This document shows positions 36,901 through 50,745 of a DNA stretch of 64,000 bases, piece by piece. Source of the stretch: Paragordius varius (taxonomy: Eukaryota; Nematomorpha); contig OZ176052.1 of NCBI GenBank assembly GCA_964247055.1, positions 1,922,001-1,986,000 on the forward strand, in the 5' to 3' direction. Numbering within the stretch: the first letter of the stretch is position 1; each line of letters begins with the position of its first letter. The position numbers and the translations under genes were made by a program. Below the pieces are notes generated by a model that did no database searches, was not told where the DNA came from, and saw nothing but the letters and a program-made list of their open reading frames with translations.

Positions 36901-39900
36901 TTTTTTTTTCAAATTTAGTTGTTAAAAAGCCAAGTCAACCTTTTGAGTTCCCTTTCAAACTATGAATGTTTCCCCCAATATTTAAATATGTTGAAAATAC
37001 TTCTAGAATCCATGTATCAATTTTCTAATATATTAATTATCTTATATTTTAGTTGATAGAATCTACCTAAAAAATGATGGTGATTAAATTTTTCAGGATT
37101 ATCTGCATTTAATTATTGCATCTTATACTATTCTTCAATCTATATGATCATCATGAACGCACACCGCATCGTACATCATTTATACAAACAAATTACCTGT
37201 ATTAATATCAATAAAAAGAATGTTAATTTCAAACATAATATGAATATTTTGTATAATTATACATTTATAATTTAAATAAATTTATTTATATTTGGCGATA
37301 TTCAGATACTTTAAAAGATGTTTTATATATCTTGATCTTATTTTCAATCTTTGGTGACATAAGGTGTTTGTTAAAATATAAATAGTTGATTTGGAAAATA
37401 AAATGGCAAACATAAAACCGTAACATGCATTTACCTACGATATGTTAACTATATTAATTATATAAATTATCAAAGTAAAACCAAAAAAATATTTTAAAAA
37501 ATTTAAAAAACCGCAAGTCATAATTTTTACCTGTATATATCAATGTATCACAAATATATAGTGATAAATAAATTAGCAAGGTTGAACAAAAAATAAAATT
37601 TTACTAATTTATGAAAAACCGCAATTTACACCATTTTTTTAAATGTCCAAAATATTTAGTAATTAATTAAATAACAATGATAAATACAAAAAATGTTACA
37701 TTTAAAATTTGTTAAAAACCGCCATTTTCACCTGATTTATTTAAATTTCCAAATATGTAGTAATTACAAGAAAAAATTAAATTTTTACTAAATATAAAAA
37801 CAACCTCATTTTTTACCTTTATTAATTAAAATGTCCAAAATTAATTAATTACAATTAACAATGAAAATCCTATAAAACAAAAAAATTAAATTTTTACTAA
37901 ATTTGTTAAAAACCGCAATTTTTACCTGTAATTTTAAAATGCCCAAAATATGTAGTAGTTAATTACAATTAACCATGCAAAACCTAAAAAAACAAAAAAA
38001 AAAACTAAATTTTTACTAAATTTCTTAAAAACCGCAATTTTTTCCTGTAATTATTAAAATGTCCGTTACAATTAACAATGCAAAACCTAAAAAAACAAAA
38101 AAAACTAAATTTTTACTAAATTTATTAAAAACCGCAATTTTTACCTGTAATTAAATGTCCAAAATATGTAGTAGTTAATTACAATAAACAATGCTAAACC
38201 TAAAAAAACAAAACTAAATTTTTACTAAATTTGTTAAAAACCGCAATTTTACCCTGATTAAAATGTCTGAAATACTTAAAAATTATTAATAATTAACAAT
38301 GCAAAACATAAAAGGCAAAAATCTAAAATCTACTTAAATTTTTACAAATAAATATTTACCTGTTTTTTTTATTAGTAATAACAACTAAATAAAATTACAA
38401 TACCAATATTAATTAATACAGGTATTTACCATGTTGAAAAATATATATTATTAAATTTAGGAAACATAAAAAATCTTAAAATACGTATTTTACTATTTAT
38501 TAATTTATCAAAGATAAAAACCCATAAAATTCCGCATCTAAATACGTAACAACAATATTACAAAAGTTAACATAAATTGCTATAATATTCTCAAAATTTA
38601 ACATTACAAAATATCCATCAAATTAAAGCCTATGTTAATTCTCACGTCAATCCTCTTTCATATGTGTACTACGAAATAATTTCGTGGGTCAGTATTTTAC
38701 GCATTTGATAAACCATTTATGTTATTTGGCAGGCAATAAAATTACTTAACATACATTAAAATGCATACTGTAATTATATCATATAGTTATTTTATATTTC
38801 ACCTTAAATAATTTGAGAAATTTTATCGTAAATAAGTTTGGTGGATAATGTAAAATTAAAACACATATTTAGCAATTGTATAAATAATAAGAAATCTTAC
38901 TTTTTATCAATTTTAATTTGTTTATTATAATTCTATATTATTTTAGTTGATTTAATCGGTTTTTCAATTAGTTCTAATCTATATAGTTCCAATTCTGATA
39001 TATGTAACCACTATTTCCATCGACTGCCATTAATAAGCATTCTAAATGAAATGAATATCATTTTTCTGGGCGGTCCTATTATAATCTATATATAATTATA
39101 TTTAAAAAACTCAAAAAAAACAATAATTGAAAAAAATTTATTGTGCAACAGGAAATGGAAATAAAAAGTCATTTGATGACAAACCTTCTCACTCAAATAC
39201 GTACTCGTTTGTGTCATCCAGAAACCGGAATTTTAATGCATTTAAGGTCGGGTGTTGAAATCGATTTGGCTTTAATACAGTTTAGTTCACAATTCTACTT
39301 TCAATATCATGGTATGAAACGAAAATATATGTGTTTTAGTAAATGCTCGATTAAAAGAGTATTTTTTGAGGCAAAGAAGTGAATGGGTTGGCTTACTTTT
39401 TTCTGCGTTATAATAAGAACAAAATTAGTTTGAAAGAGAGAATGTGATAAACAGCTGAAATTTTTATCAATATTATATAATTTTACCTAACATAAGAACC
39501 TTATATTGCTTTTATAGTTAAGTTTTTTTATAGCAGCGTTTTTTAATATTTATTATATATTTAATTGTGGTATACAAGAATAGAACTAATTTTTATATAA
39601 ATTTGGTATATTTTGGATATAATAACCTGTGTATCTTATCAGTTTTTTAAATATTTTTTTTAAAAAAATTTATCAAAAATTTTAGCTGCGCAAATTTCTA
39701 CATAATTCTAGAATTTTTTGCTTTTATATAAATATTTATATTTTTTAAATATATTAGTGTAATACTGTTGCATGGATATTTGTGTTGTGATGCCATGTTA
39801 AATTTCCTTCCTTTTGTATTTCTATTATCTGTGATTTTCTTATATGTATCAGGTATTATAAACTTTTCAAATATTGTTATTGAATATTTTCTTTTTTTAT

Positions 39901-42900
39901 AATTGTTGACCTTAGGATTTTATTCAATAAATTTATTAAAGGCCTTTGCAAATTATAACTTACATTTTGTTTTTTTTTACTTAAAAATATCTCTAAATTT
40001 GTAATAATTATAAAAAATTGTTTATTTTGTCATTTTTTGTAATGACCACCATCTTTATTTTTATGGATAAATTAATTTAAAGACTTTTTATATTAAAAGT
40101 AGTTTTACGTATTTTATGAATAACTTTTGAAATGTTTATAAATTTACTAAATTATAATAATCCTATTTTAATTATTTTTTTAGATTTCGAAAAGGATGAA
40201 TTTAGCTTTGAACATAACTTTAATAAGAATGAAGTACAAGAACAATCCTTTAATGCGGATTTTATATATTTCGCAACATTTCAATCGCTATGTTTGGATT
40301 ACATTGTACAAAAATTTAATACCGAGGGCAAAATTTTAACACAAGATGGACTAGTAATTGTTTTATAGCTTTTTTTTAGAAATAAATTATATTTCATCCT
40401 AGTTTAAAATTAAACAAAAATAACAATATATATTTAATATGCTTAAAATTTTAATATATATTTTTGATTATTATTTCATTTAACCAAGAATTAATTTTAA
40501 TCCCTCCCCCACTACATAAAAATTAATTTATAACATTTTTTAAATAATATGCATTTTCAAGTTATTTAAATTTAATATTTATTAAATATTAATTTTCATA
40601 GATGAAAAAATTCAAACAAGCCTTTAAATGTGATTCATTTAACATGGTATATACTGAATGTTGGATCCCTCAAATATTTGCCAACATTGTAAAACAACCC
40701 ATTATTTCCTTCACCATGCATAATGATATCAAAAGATCTAATCTTATCAATTTTATTAAAGGTAAATTAAATCCTATAAAAAAGATACTTTTTACCTAAA
40801 ATATGTTTGAAATTTGCCATTTTTTACCGAAATACCAAGCTTGCTTGCTAGTAAAAAGTCTATTATATTAAAAGTTTTCATTTGTACATTGTTTTATGTC
40901 CTCGAGGTTTTATTTTGGTGTTATATTGCTAATTGACTTGTACATTGGTATAACTAAAAATACGTCAGAAGGCATATGATTGATAAATATTTTTAGGGAA
41001 AATATTAATGCTATAATTTCCAAATTAACAGATATCCATAAATACGTCTAGAAGTTGCAAACATATATAATTATTGTGACGCTGATTTATTTTATCGGCT
41101 ATTATGAGATATCTGGTAACATTGCTTTTTATATCATTTCCTAAATTAGATTGCGTAAATAGCGAATGGTTTGGTTTAAAATCAACGTTGAATAGTAATA
41201 AAGCTTACGAATGTTTGTGCACAAATTTTACCCATTCATATCGAGTATTATGTCAAACGATCAATCCTAACTCACATTGCGACAACTCTCTCGAAAATGG
41301 TAATTTTAAAACAATTTTAGCGGTTTTTATTAAGTATAGTCCGGGGGTGTCCACACGCGGCCCGCAGAGTTTTTGGAAATCTATCAACTTAACACAGATT
41401 TCACAATTCGCAATAATATGGCTCAATATATCAGTAATATTCTACCAAATTTTCGGAATAAGTCTTTTCAATATTAGCAACAAACACGCAGAAATCGGCA
41501 AAATAAATAGCACTTTGATTTTTTCAACAGTAGTTTTATGCTTGAAATCTAATTAAATATTTATTAATTCCCATATGTATTTATCAAATGCGGCCCGCGC
41601 GAAGCCGTTTGTGTTGGAAACCCCTGATATAGTTCGTTAAATATTTTTTTATACATGTTAAATTTACCCTTTTTTGTATTTTATATTTTTTAATGTAATA
41701 TTAGGTCACCACGATCGAAAGAAAATTTATGCCCAATTTTTAGATCAGTTCTTTAAAAGTGCATACGATGCTAAAACATTCGGGGGTATCCAAGTACCCA
41801 ATCGTAAAAACAGCCTTAACAGTGTCATCAATAATCACATTGTTAAAGACAAGGAATATGTTTTAAATATCCTCATTAATATGCTGTATTTAGAACCTTC
41901 GGCCTTATTTCAAGAAAATTACTACAACAATATTAATTCTGGAAATATATTATCACAATCCTTCTTACCAAGGCAATCATCACATAACTCTTATTTGATT
42001 CATTTATTACGGAAAATTGAATCAAATTTTATGTTGGTGCAATTAATTGCACAATGTGGTAAACCTTCCTTTACAATATATTAACCTTAAACAATAATTA
42101 TTGCGAATAAGTAATGTTTTTGAGCAAAGGATACGGTATATATAATATTTTTAAACTTGGTATTTTAAATGTTCATTTATTTTAACATTCAACATGTAAT
42201 TAAAAATATTGATTTTAGCCTAATATAATATTTTTAAACCAACCCTAAAACAATAAATAATATTATAAAAAATGTCTTTTTTTTAATATTTATCATTAGA
42301 TTACATGGATCATTTATGTTACATGGGTAATATGTTTGCTACAATACTTCAACAATTTGTTCAATTTTTCTCCACCATTAATTTGTATGATATGGGGTAT
42401 GAAATCAAATAATATTATTTTTCAAAAAGAGAAAACAATAGAAGAAATATATCAAATTTTGCTTATATTAAAAAATTTATTTTATTATTTTATTGACATA
42501 ATACTTTATTTACATGATACTTATCTACATTTTACAAATTTGAAATGATAATTCGGTTGTTTTAAAATACCAAAAGCCAATTTATTTTTTCCAAATTCTA
42601 TTATGACTATATTATTAGAGCTTTAATATCATATTTTTTCTAATTTTTAAATAGATTGGATATTAATGCTGCCGCCTACCCATCTATTTTGGATGGACAA
42701 GTGTCACTTAAAAGACTTGCTAATCGTAAACTACTCAAAAAAATTTTGTCAAAACATTACACGAAAAGTACTAAAGAGAAAGAGTTTCAATTTAAACAAA
42801 AATTCCAAGAAAGCCGCTTGAAACAAACCCATGAGAATATACGAACATTTACGACAAATGGTAGAAAAACTTTTGATTTAACTATACTGCCTATTGGTTT

Positions 42901-45900
42901 ATACATTTTATATGGAATACAATATACGACCAGTAAAATATTTATCTGTAAATCCTTGCGGCAAGATTCACGTCTATGGTCCCATATTTTTAGGTTATAC
43001 TTTTTTAATTTTATCTAATTTTTGTAATTTTTTTTTTCAAAAAAATTAATTCTTTAATACTATACCATTAATATTGAGCCAAATTTAAAAATATGCAGAT
43101 GCAATATTTAGCGCTTTAAAAACCTTAAAACATGTCAAGTGTTTCAAAATATCTAAATCTTTTTCCTACACTTTTTTTCTGTATTTTTTGTTAATTACTA
43201 ACACTGACGTTTCTAAAATATATATATTTATTATTTAATTATAATTTCTTGGAAATATTTTTCCCAATTTTTCAATAGATTTTATGGAATGATTGTTCGG
43301 ATAAAAGCTTTTTTTGAAATGCCAAGTACGCATTTAGAACCATTTGTTAAAGATGTAAGGCAAATTTTGTGCCCTCATCAAAAAAATGAAAATAATAGGT
43401 AATTTTATTATTAATAAATAGCATTTTAAATATACAAGTTGATAATTGTATTTAACAATGAAACAATAAAATTTTATTTTTTATCTTATATTTTACAGCC
43501 ATAATTTAAATTATATAGGAACAAATTAAGAGACTTAGAATATCTGTGTCAGTTTTTATTTTAAAGACAACTTTTTACGCAAAAAACCTGCTGACATACA
43601 CAGTTTGGCATTTTAATGGCTGCTTATATTTCATCTTATAGTAAAGCAATTTGCAACACACAGTAGTGTATGGAAAAAACAACAAAATGAGAGAATAAAC
43701 AATTATTTCCTTTGCTTTTTCAATACTCTCCTGTGTTGCGAATTGCTCTCCTCCTTTAATGTGAAATAAGCAACCATTTAAAGGCATATACTGTATTTTT
43801 CATGTTTTAACCTAACTTTTATTTTTTGATATTTCCAATATCCAATCCATATACTCACTAATTTTTGTAGAAATGGAAATGAACAACCCACAAAAATAGG
43901 TGATATCAATACTTCAAATACTGATTCCACATTTTTTTATGAAACACTGTTTTCACTTATAAAGTTTGGCAATGAATGTACCCTGCAAGATTTATCCTAC
44001 AAAAATTTCTTGCATTGGATATATAATTTAGATCGTGTTCATGATGAATTCAAATCGAAATCATCTCCTCATAGTACTAATAATAATAACCATAGTAATA
44101 ATATAAATAAATTTCCATTTCATCTTTTCTCACCTGCGATTAATGCCCTTTTCAACCAACTTAACAAGTAAATATTTTTTGCATTTCTCTAAAATTTAGA
44201 CAACTAAAATTGATTGATTGGGCTTTAATTTAAATTAGGTTGTTTTTTATTTTCTGGTATTTACAGCCTACGCGTGTCAAAAAATATTAAACAAAAAATT
44301 ATATATTAAAAAAAATCCTAAATAGAAGCAAAACAATTTAAATTGAATACAACATTTTCCCAAATTTTGGCAATGAACTAGCAAAAATTGTTATAAATGG
44401 TAGTTATATTTAATTTTTTATAAATCGATATAAATATTGTAAATCCCGCTTAAAGTTTATATGGTTATGCTTGTTTATATCAAAGATAATCGGATAGCTT
44501 TTTTATTAAGGAGATGAAACAAACGATATTATTTGCAATTCAATTCAGAGCTGTTTTTTACATGATTTTAAATAATTGTGGTATAAAAATATGTAGCATA
44601 AATAAAATCTTATCATTATTTTTCAGTCAGTCAATTATTAAATGCAATTTTTTTCATTTTCCTTTCCTTAGAGCTCTTCAAGATCTTTATATTGGGATTG
44701 AGTTTGGAAAATTACTAATTTTGGGTCAATCACTGCATTCATATGCCTTGTGTCATATACAAGCTTACCGAGATAAATATACAATAATCAGCAGAAAGGG
44801 TATTTATACTATAATTTTCTTTTTTTATTAAGTTTAATTATCATTTCATATTTTTTTATTATACCATTTACAATAAAATAAATTATGTGTTTTCGGGCTA
44901 ATATAACTCATCATTAATAATTAATATATTTTTATAGCATAGTTTTTTTTATTTTTTCAACATTATATTAATTTTAAACGTGATTTCATTTTTTAAAAAA
45001 ATATTTTAAAATAAGGGTAATTTTTATCTCAAAAAACACAATTTATTCGTGAGTGAATTTGAATTGTTTGAAGGGTGAATTTTAATTGTTTAAGGGTGAA
45101 TTTGAATTGTTCCAAGGGTAAATTTGTATTGTTCGAGGGTGAATTTGTATTGTTTGAAGGATATATAACCCATTGAATTACATTTTCTAGAAAAATCAAA
45201 ATCAAAGCCAAAGGCAGTTAATGAGAATCCTGTACAAGGGCATTATTCAAAACAACAGTTAAAAATGGAAAAATATTTTGATTTATACCATATAAAATGG
45301 ATACTCAGTCAAATATATGAGCTATTACATCAAACACTAAAATCGGGGAGACCGTTGATACAAATCATGAGAATTTGGCAAAATTTTTTTCTTAAAACGA
45401 TGAAACAGGTTGGATAGAGAAATTTGAGCATTTTTTATGAATATAATATTCTAATAATTAATTTTTTAATTAGTAAAAATTATATCTACAGATTTTATTA
45501 TAATTTATATAATTTTTTAAAACAATGATGATGATTAAAAAATTGGCATTTATAAATAAATTTAATAGTCTATTTCAATTGTAGAAGCAATTTCTTCAAA
45601 AAAGATTTATATATTGATTTGACTAAATATGAAATGTACCATTTTGATATTATAATATTGTTTATTTTCTATACTATAGATGGTATATATGGGTTGGGAG
45701 ATAGGTTGGGAATACTGTAAAACTGTATTAGATAATAACCAAAGGTTTATTGACGCTTTTAGTTCTACGTTTGCAGAACAGCCAGGATTCCATAAATCAA
45801 AAGGTAAATTTTAAAATAATTTACTCATATTATCGTTATAAAATGGGCGAATTCTAAAAATAAAATTCATGATTGATATGTTTTTTAGATTTTTTGTGAT

Positions 45901-48900
45901 TGCAGTATACATTTTAATGGTTTATTTTACACTACAGTGGAGCAATTTGCAACACACAGTAGTGTATGGAAAAAACAACGAAATGGTGTATAAACAATTA
46001 TTTCCTTTCTTTTTTTCCATACACTCCTGTGTTGCAAATTGTCCGCCCTACTATAGTGTGAAATAAACAACCATTAAAATGCATACTATACTGTATATGG
46101 TATTTTGGCATATTTTATTATAATATTACTTACTTATTAGATCATGTCCATATACTAGGAATTTATGATGTTGGCTTTGGATAATTCCCACATTAATTTG
46201 AATGAATCTCCTCTCCATCGCGTTGAAAGAAACAATATGTGTCGACAAAAATTTATGGCTAAGGTAGTAGGTTCATTTATTTTTGCGTCTAAATTTTTTA
46301 TTTTCTTTATAAAATAATCTTTTACAAGTTATAAACTATATATATATATATATTCAAGATTAAGCTTATATTTTGACAAATTTTTAGCCGTTACATATTA
46401 AATACCTTGGAATTCTATTTAAATGCTTTTGGTCATTGGTAAATTTAATATGTTTATAATATATATTCATAGATATTTGAACAAATTTACTCGATTATTA
46501 TTGTCTCATCTCCGGCCCAACCTTTAGAGGTTGAAAACAGACCATTTATACCGCATAATGATTTTGATAAAACTAACAATACAGAACACAATTTAGGCTC
46601 AGGCCTAATTTCCATATTAACTTGCCTGAAATTATATGTAATTGCGTTTGTGGAAAAACACTGTAGTACACTAAATTCGTATAATTTGAAAGAAAATTTA
46701 AGCTCACCTCATAGTTTTATACCTAAGGGGTATGATTTAACCGCTCATGAATGTTCAACCATACTTGTGTTAACTAAAGTATTAACTTCCCTTTCTGCCC
46801 ATTTGGATATTTTAAACTTTGGCATTTGCAAAGAAGAAATTATAAAATGGTCTGAAAATTTAATGGATTTCCTGAGTCAATTACTGCATTATGGCTATGT
46901 CCAAAATTTTGTATTTGACAATATTCCATATCTCTATTTCGGCGACAATACTAAAGATATGAATAAAGAAGTTATTGAAAGTATATAATTTTAAAAATGA
47001 ATTTTATGAAGCTTACTGTAAAACTCTCTGCGATTCTATATATGTAGTGTAATTATGTTTGAAATGTTAAAAAAAATATTTTTGCAATAACATATTAATA
47101 GGGATTGTTAGTACTCATGAAACACTTGCGCCAATATGCCATATATGGACACAGCTTTTCATAAATTTGTGCCGAAAATATTCAAATAATGTCTTACATT
47201 CGGATAACAAATCTTTAAATCACCTGCAAGAGTAATAAAATTAATTTTTTTTGAATTATATTTAGACATTTTAATATAAATTTTTCTTTTAATTTTTTCC
47301 ATAGACTTTTAATTAACTTTCGACAACGACGTGAGCAATACTTGAAGAATCATATAAAATCGCAATCTGCAAGCAACATAGATTTTATTGCATTCTCCAC
47401 CCTAATTACTGATTATGACGATATATTTATGGTAATTTTTAGAACTGGTTTAAAATTTTTTCATAAATGTTTTTTTACGCTATTTAAAAGGGCCTTTTAG
47501 ATATTTATTTATTTTTATTAGCCAAATATTTATACTGCAAACTCACCCGATAACAGTAAAATTGATAAAACGGAGTTATGTTTAAATCCAACTGCAAATT
47601 TTACCATATCGAATTTCAACTCAAAATTTTTGGATCGTATCTTTGATTTAGCTCTAAATCAATATTATTCTCAAGCCAAAACTAAAAAACCAAAACAAAA
47701 TGGTATGTACGTTAAATATTGTTTTAATTATGATTTAATACAAATTTTCAAATTCAACAAATATGTTCTTTAGATCATGAATCCATATTCCAAATGATTG
47801 GCCAAGATTTACTACAAGGCACTAACGATCAAAACGAGTTATTAATTAATACATATCTCCTCAACATTTATATGGTCGCATTTACCAAACTAAATGATTG
47901 TATTATATCCGACACATTTTCACATAATAATATGAGCATGAATAAGGATTATATTTCCCAAGGGGGTACAATATCCAAAAACGGCGAAAAAATGTATAAA
48001 AATTACATTGCAAGTCGTGTGGAAAATGTTAAAAGTTTGCTTGCAATTCTAACTGATTCTATCTTGAAGAAAACTGAGAAATATTTCGTAAATGAGAAGA
48101 AAATACTGAATAGAGAGTTTCAAAATTTGCAACCACAGATTAAGGAAGCCATCATCAACGTATGTTTAGAGCTAAATTCCCAATTATTAACCACATATAC
48201 ATTGGCTGTATGCAATGATCGGAGTTTTGCCCTTACCGCGTCTAGCATAAGTAGTTTAAGGTACTTTTTTTATTTTTGAGAATTTTAAACACCAAAAATG
48301 ATTTTTTAATATAGTTAAATTTTGAAACGACATAATATTTTTGCAAAATGACTATTTATGTATGGTTTTTCCGCGTGAATGTAATATTGACATTAAAAAC
48401 GCTTTTTTAGATTTAGTTATGTTGAAATTTATGTTTAATAAAACAAAAAGTTTTATTTTCAAATTTTTTGGCACAAAAAATACTTTTTATATATGGGTGA
48501 GAATTTTATTAAAAAAATAGGTTTTTTTACTAAAGTATCTTGAGCGGTATAGTATTCAACAAATAATTTAACCCTATAGTTACCTGTTAAAATTTTCTTT
48601 TTTATGCTTTCTTTTATTTCAATATGCATATGTATATATATATATATATATATTCCCCATTTAGAAACTATTTATTTCAATGGTCATCTTCGTTTTTTAA
48701 CACTGCAATATTGTCCAACACCCATACTGATTCTACATTTGTGTCCAATAAAAATATAAATTCCACCAATATATTAAACATTGATAATTTTGGCAAAAAA
48801 CTTTTGATTGATCAAATTTTGTTGTGTCTTTCGGCTTGTCAAAACCATTTATTACATAAATGTCAATTGATTACAATCATTTTTGAACCAGGAAATTGGA

Positions 48901-50690
48901 ATATGAATGGGAATGAATTAAATTTCGATATACGATTGGGTGTTTTAAAGCATATCAACAATCGACAAAAAGAAGTACCAATTAACCATTATAAAATATT
49001 TGAGAATTTACCTTTTGATAGAAAAACAATGGTTAAAGCAGGAAATAAATGGGTTAAACGTGAAACAAAGTTACGAATGGATATGATAAAAGAGGTGATA
49101 TACTATTATGATATTTAATTTTATATTTTTTTGAGACACCCAAAAATGTTAAAAAATAAATTTGTACAGTAAAAATTGATTTTTTTTCTAACAAAACCAT
49201 ACTTTAATGATTTAATATAAATCATTGTTTTAACTGGAAAATATAAAATAGAGATGCATATGAATAACACAATCATTTACGCATTTTATGATTGTAATTA
49301 ATTAATTTATATAGGAAAAATTTTGTTAGCTTAATTTAATGTTTATATTAAAAATCCAAATTTTTATAATGGATAAAATTATTTTATGATGTTACATAAT
49401 TAGGTATTTTATTTTGACAATGAAAACTCTGTCATAAAAAGTGATCATCTACCAGCAAATGCTACAAATAACGAATCTCCCAAGCTGGATGAAATTATAA
49501 GTATATCCGCATCAGGCAAATACACTAATTTAAAGTATTTTACTTTTATTATTACGTTTTATTTTAACGTTTTTTTAAATTGTGATTTTGATTAAAAAAC
49601 ATGTAAGAATCAAACATATATTGTTGCCTAAATTTAAAACAGTAAATTATATGTATAGCATGCTTTAACACTAAATGATCTGTAAATTACAAAAATAATT
49701 CTAGAGATTTATGATATATATAATTATATTCAATCATTTCCACATATTTTATTTTTTTGCGGTTCTTAGATTCACAATGTACATTGAAGAGTTTGTTAAT
49801 TCTTTGCTAGGAACGTGGTTATATACCCAATTTTTGGGTGATTTAGCCTTAAAACTTTGTCAAAGTTATTACATAATAAATACGGCGCATTTTAACACTG
49901 TGCCCAGTCAAGTCAATCTTTTCATTGATCGCAAACAAGGGGGCACAAACATAAATAAGATGAATATAAATATATCGAAAGTATTGAATGAAGCACCTAG
50001 ATCAAATTACGAATGTTATGATAGAAAATTATTAAAGTAAGGAATTCTTATAATAGATATGACAATTTTTTAGGGAAAAAAATTTAGTATTTGGCCATTG
50101 ATTAATAATATATATTTTTAGCTTTTATCTTGGTCTAGATATTAAGTATGGTGATTTAAAGTTTATAATATTGTTACAAATGACTTTATATGGTTGAAAC
50201 ATTTTTTTGGCATTCTCATTTTTTTCAAATTATTTAATGTTAAAAAAATAGCAATCAAAAGGCCACGATTCTAAAATGTTATTGTGATATTTTAGTTGTT
50301 AACTAATAAGTAACTTAAATAATTTTTGCACAAATTATATATAGTGAAGTGTGATTATCAAAGCGCCGTATGTATATATATATATATATATATATATACC
50401 ATTTACAGTTCAAATTCACCCTTGAACAATCAAGTTCACCCTCGATCAATTCGAATTCACCCTAAAAATAAAATATGTGTTTTTAAGATTAAATTTTATT
50501 TATATTTTTTAATATTTTAAAATATGAAATTTTGTCTAAAATTAATAATACTAAAAAAATAATAAACTATGCCATAAAAATATATTAAGTATGAATGATG
50601 AGTTACATTAGCCCGAAAACACATTATTACTTTTAGGGTGAATTAGAATTGTTCGAGGGTGAATTTGAATTGGAAATAATATATATATAC

Positions 50691-50745
<55 letters not shown>

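Larger units (their letters stand above)
34961..38770. mobile_element. 3.8-kb foldback (giant inverted repeat) element in an intron of ARFGEF3 copy 2
   Basis: The left arm, about 34961-36687, is repeated in reverse complement at about 36825-38770. They are separated by a 137-bp unique spacer. Both outer ends read CAGTATGCATTTTAATGTAT inward and both are flanked by TA, consistent with a TA target duplication. The arms are nearly identical in their outer ~400 bp and in the inner ~600 bp; between these lie ~110-bp tandem units, about six in the left arm and eight in the right. No transposase is visible, so it is non-autonomous. Long arms made of tandem repeats are the hallmark of foldback/Galileo-type elements. 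Confidence 0.88.

Noticed and set aside
35438-38265. Regularly spaced repeats that could suggest a CRISPR array
   Set aside because: Units are ~110 bp, degenerate throughout with no conserved-repeat/unique-spacer alternation, and sit in the arms of a eukaryotic foldback element.
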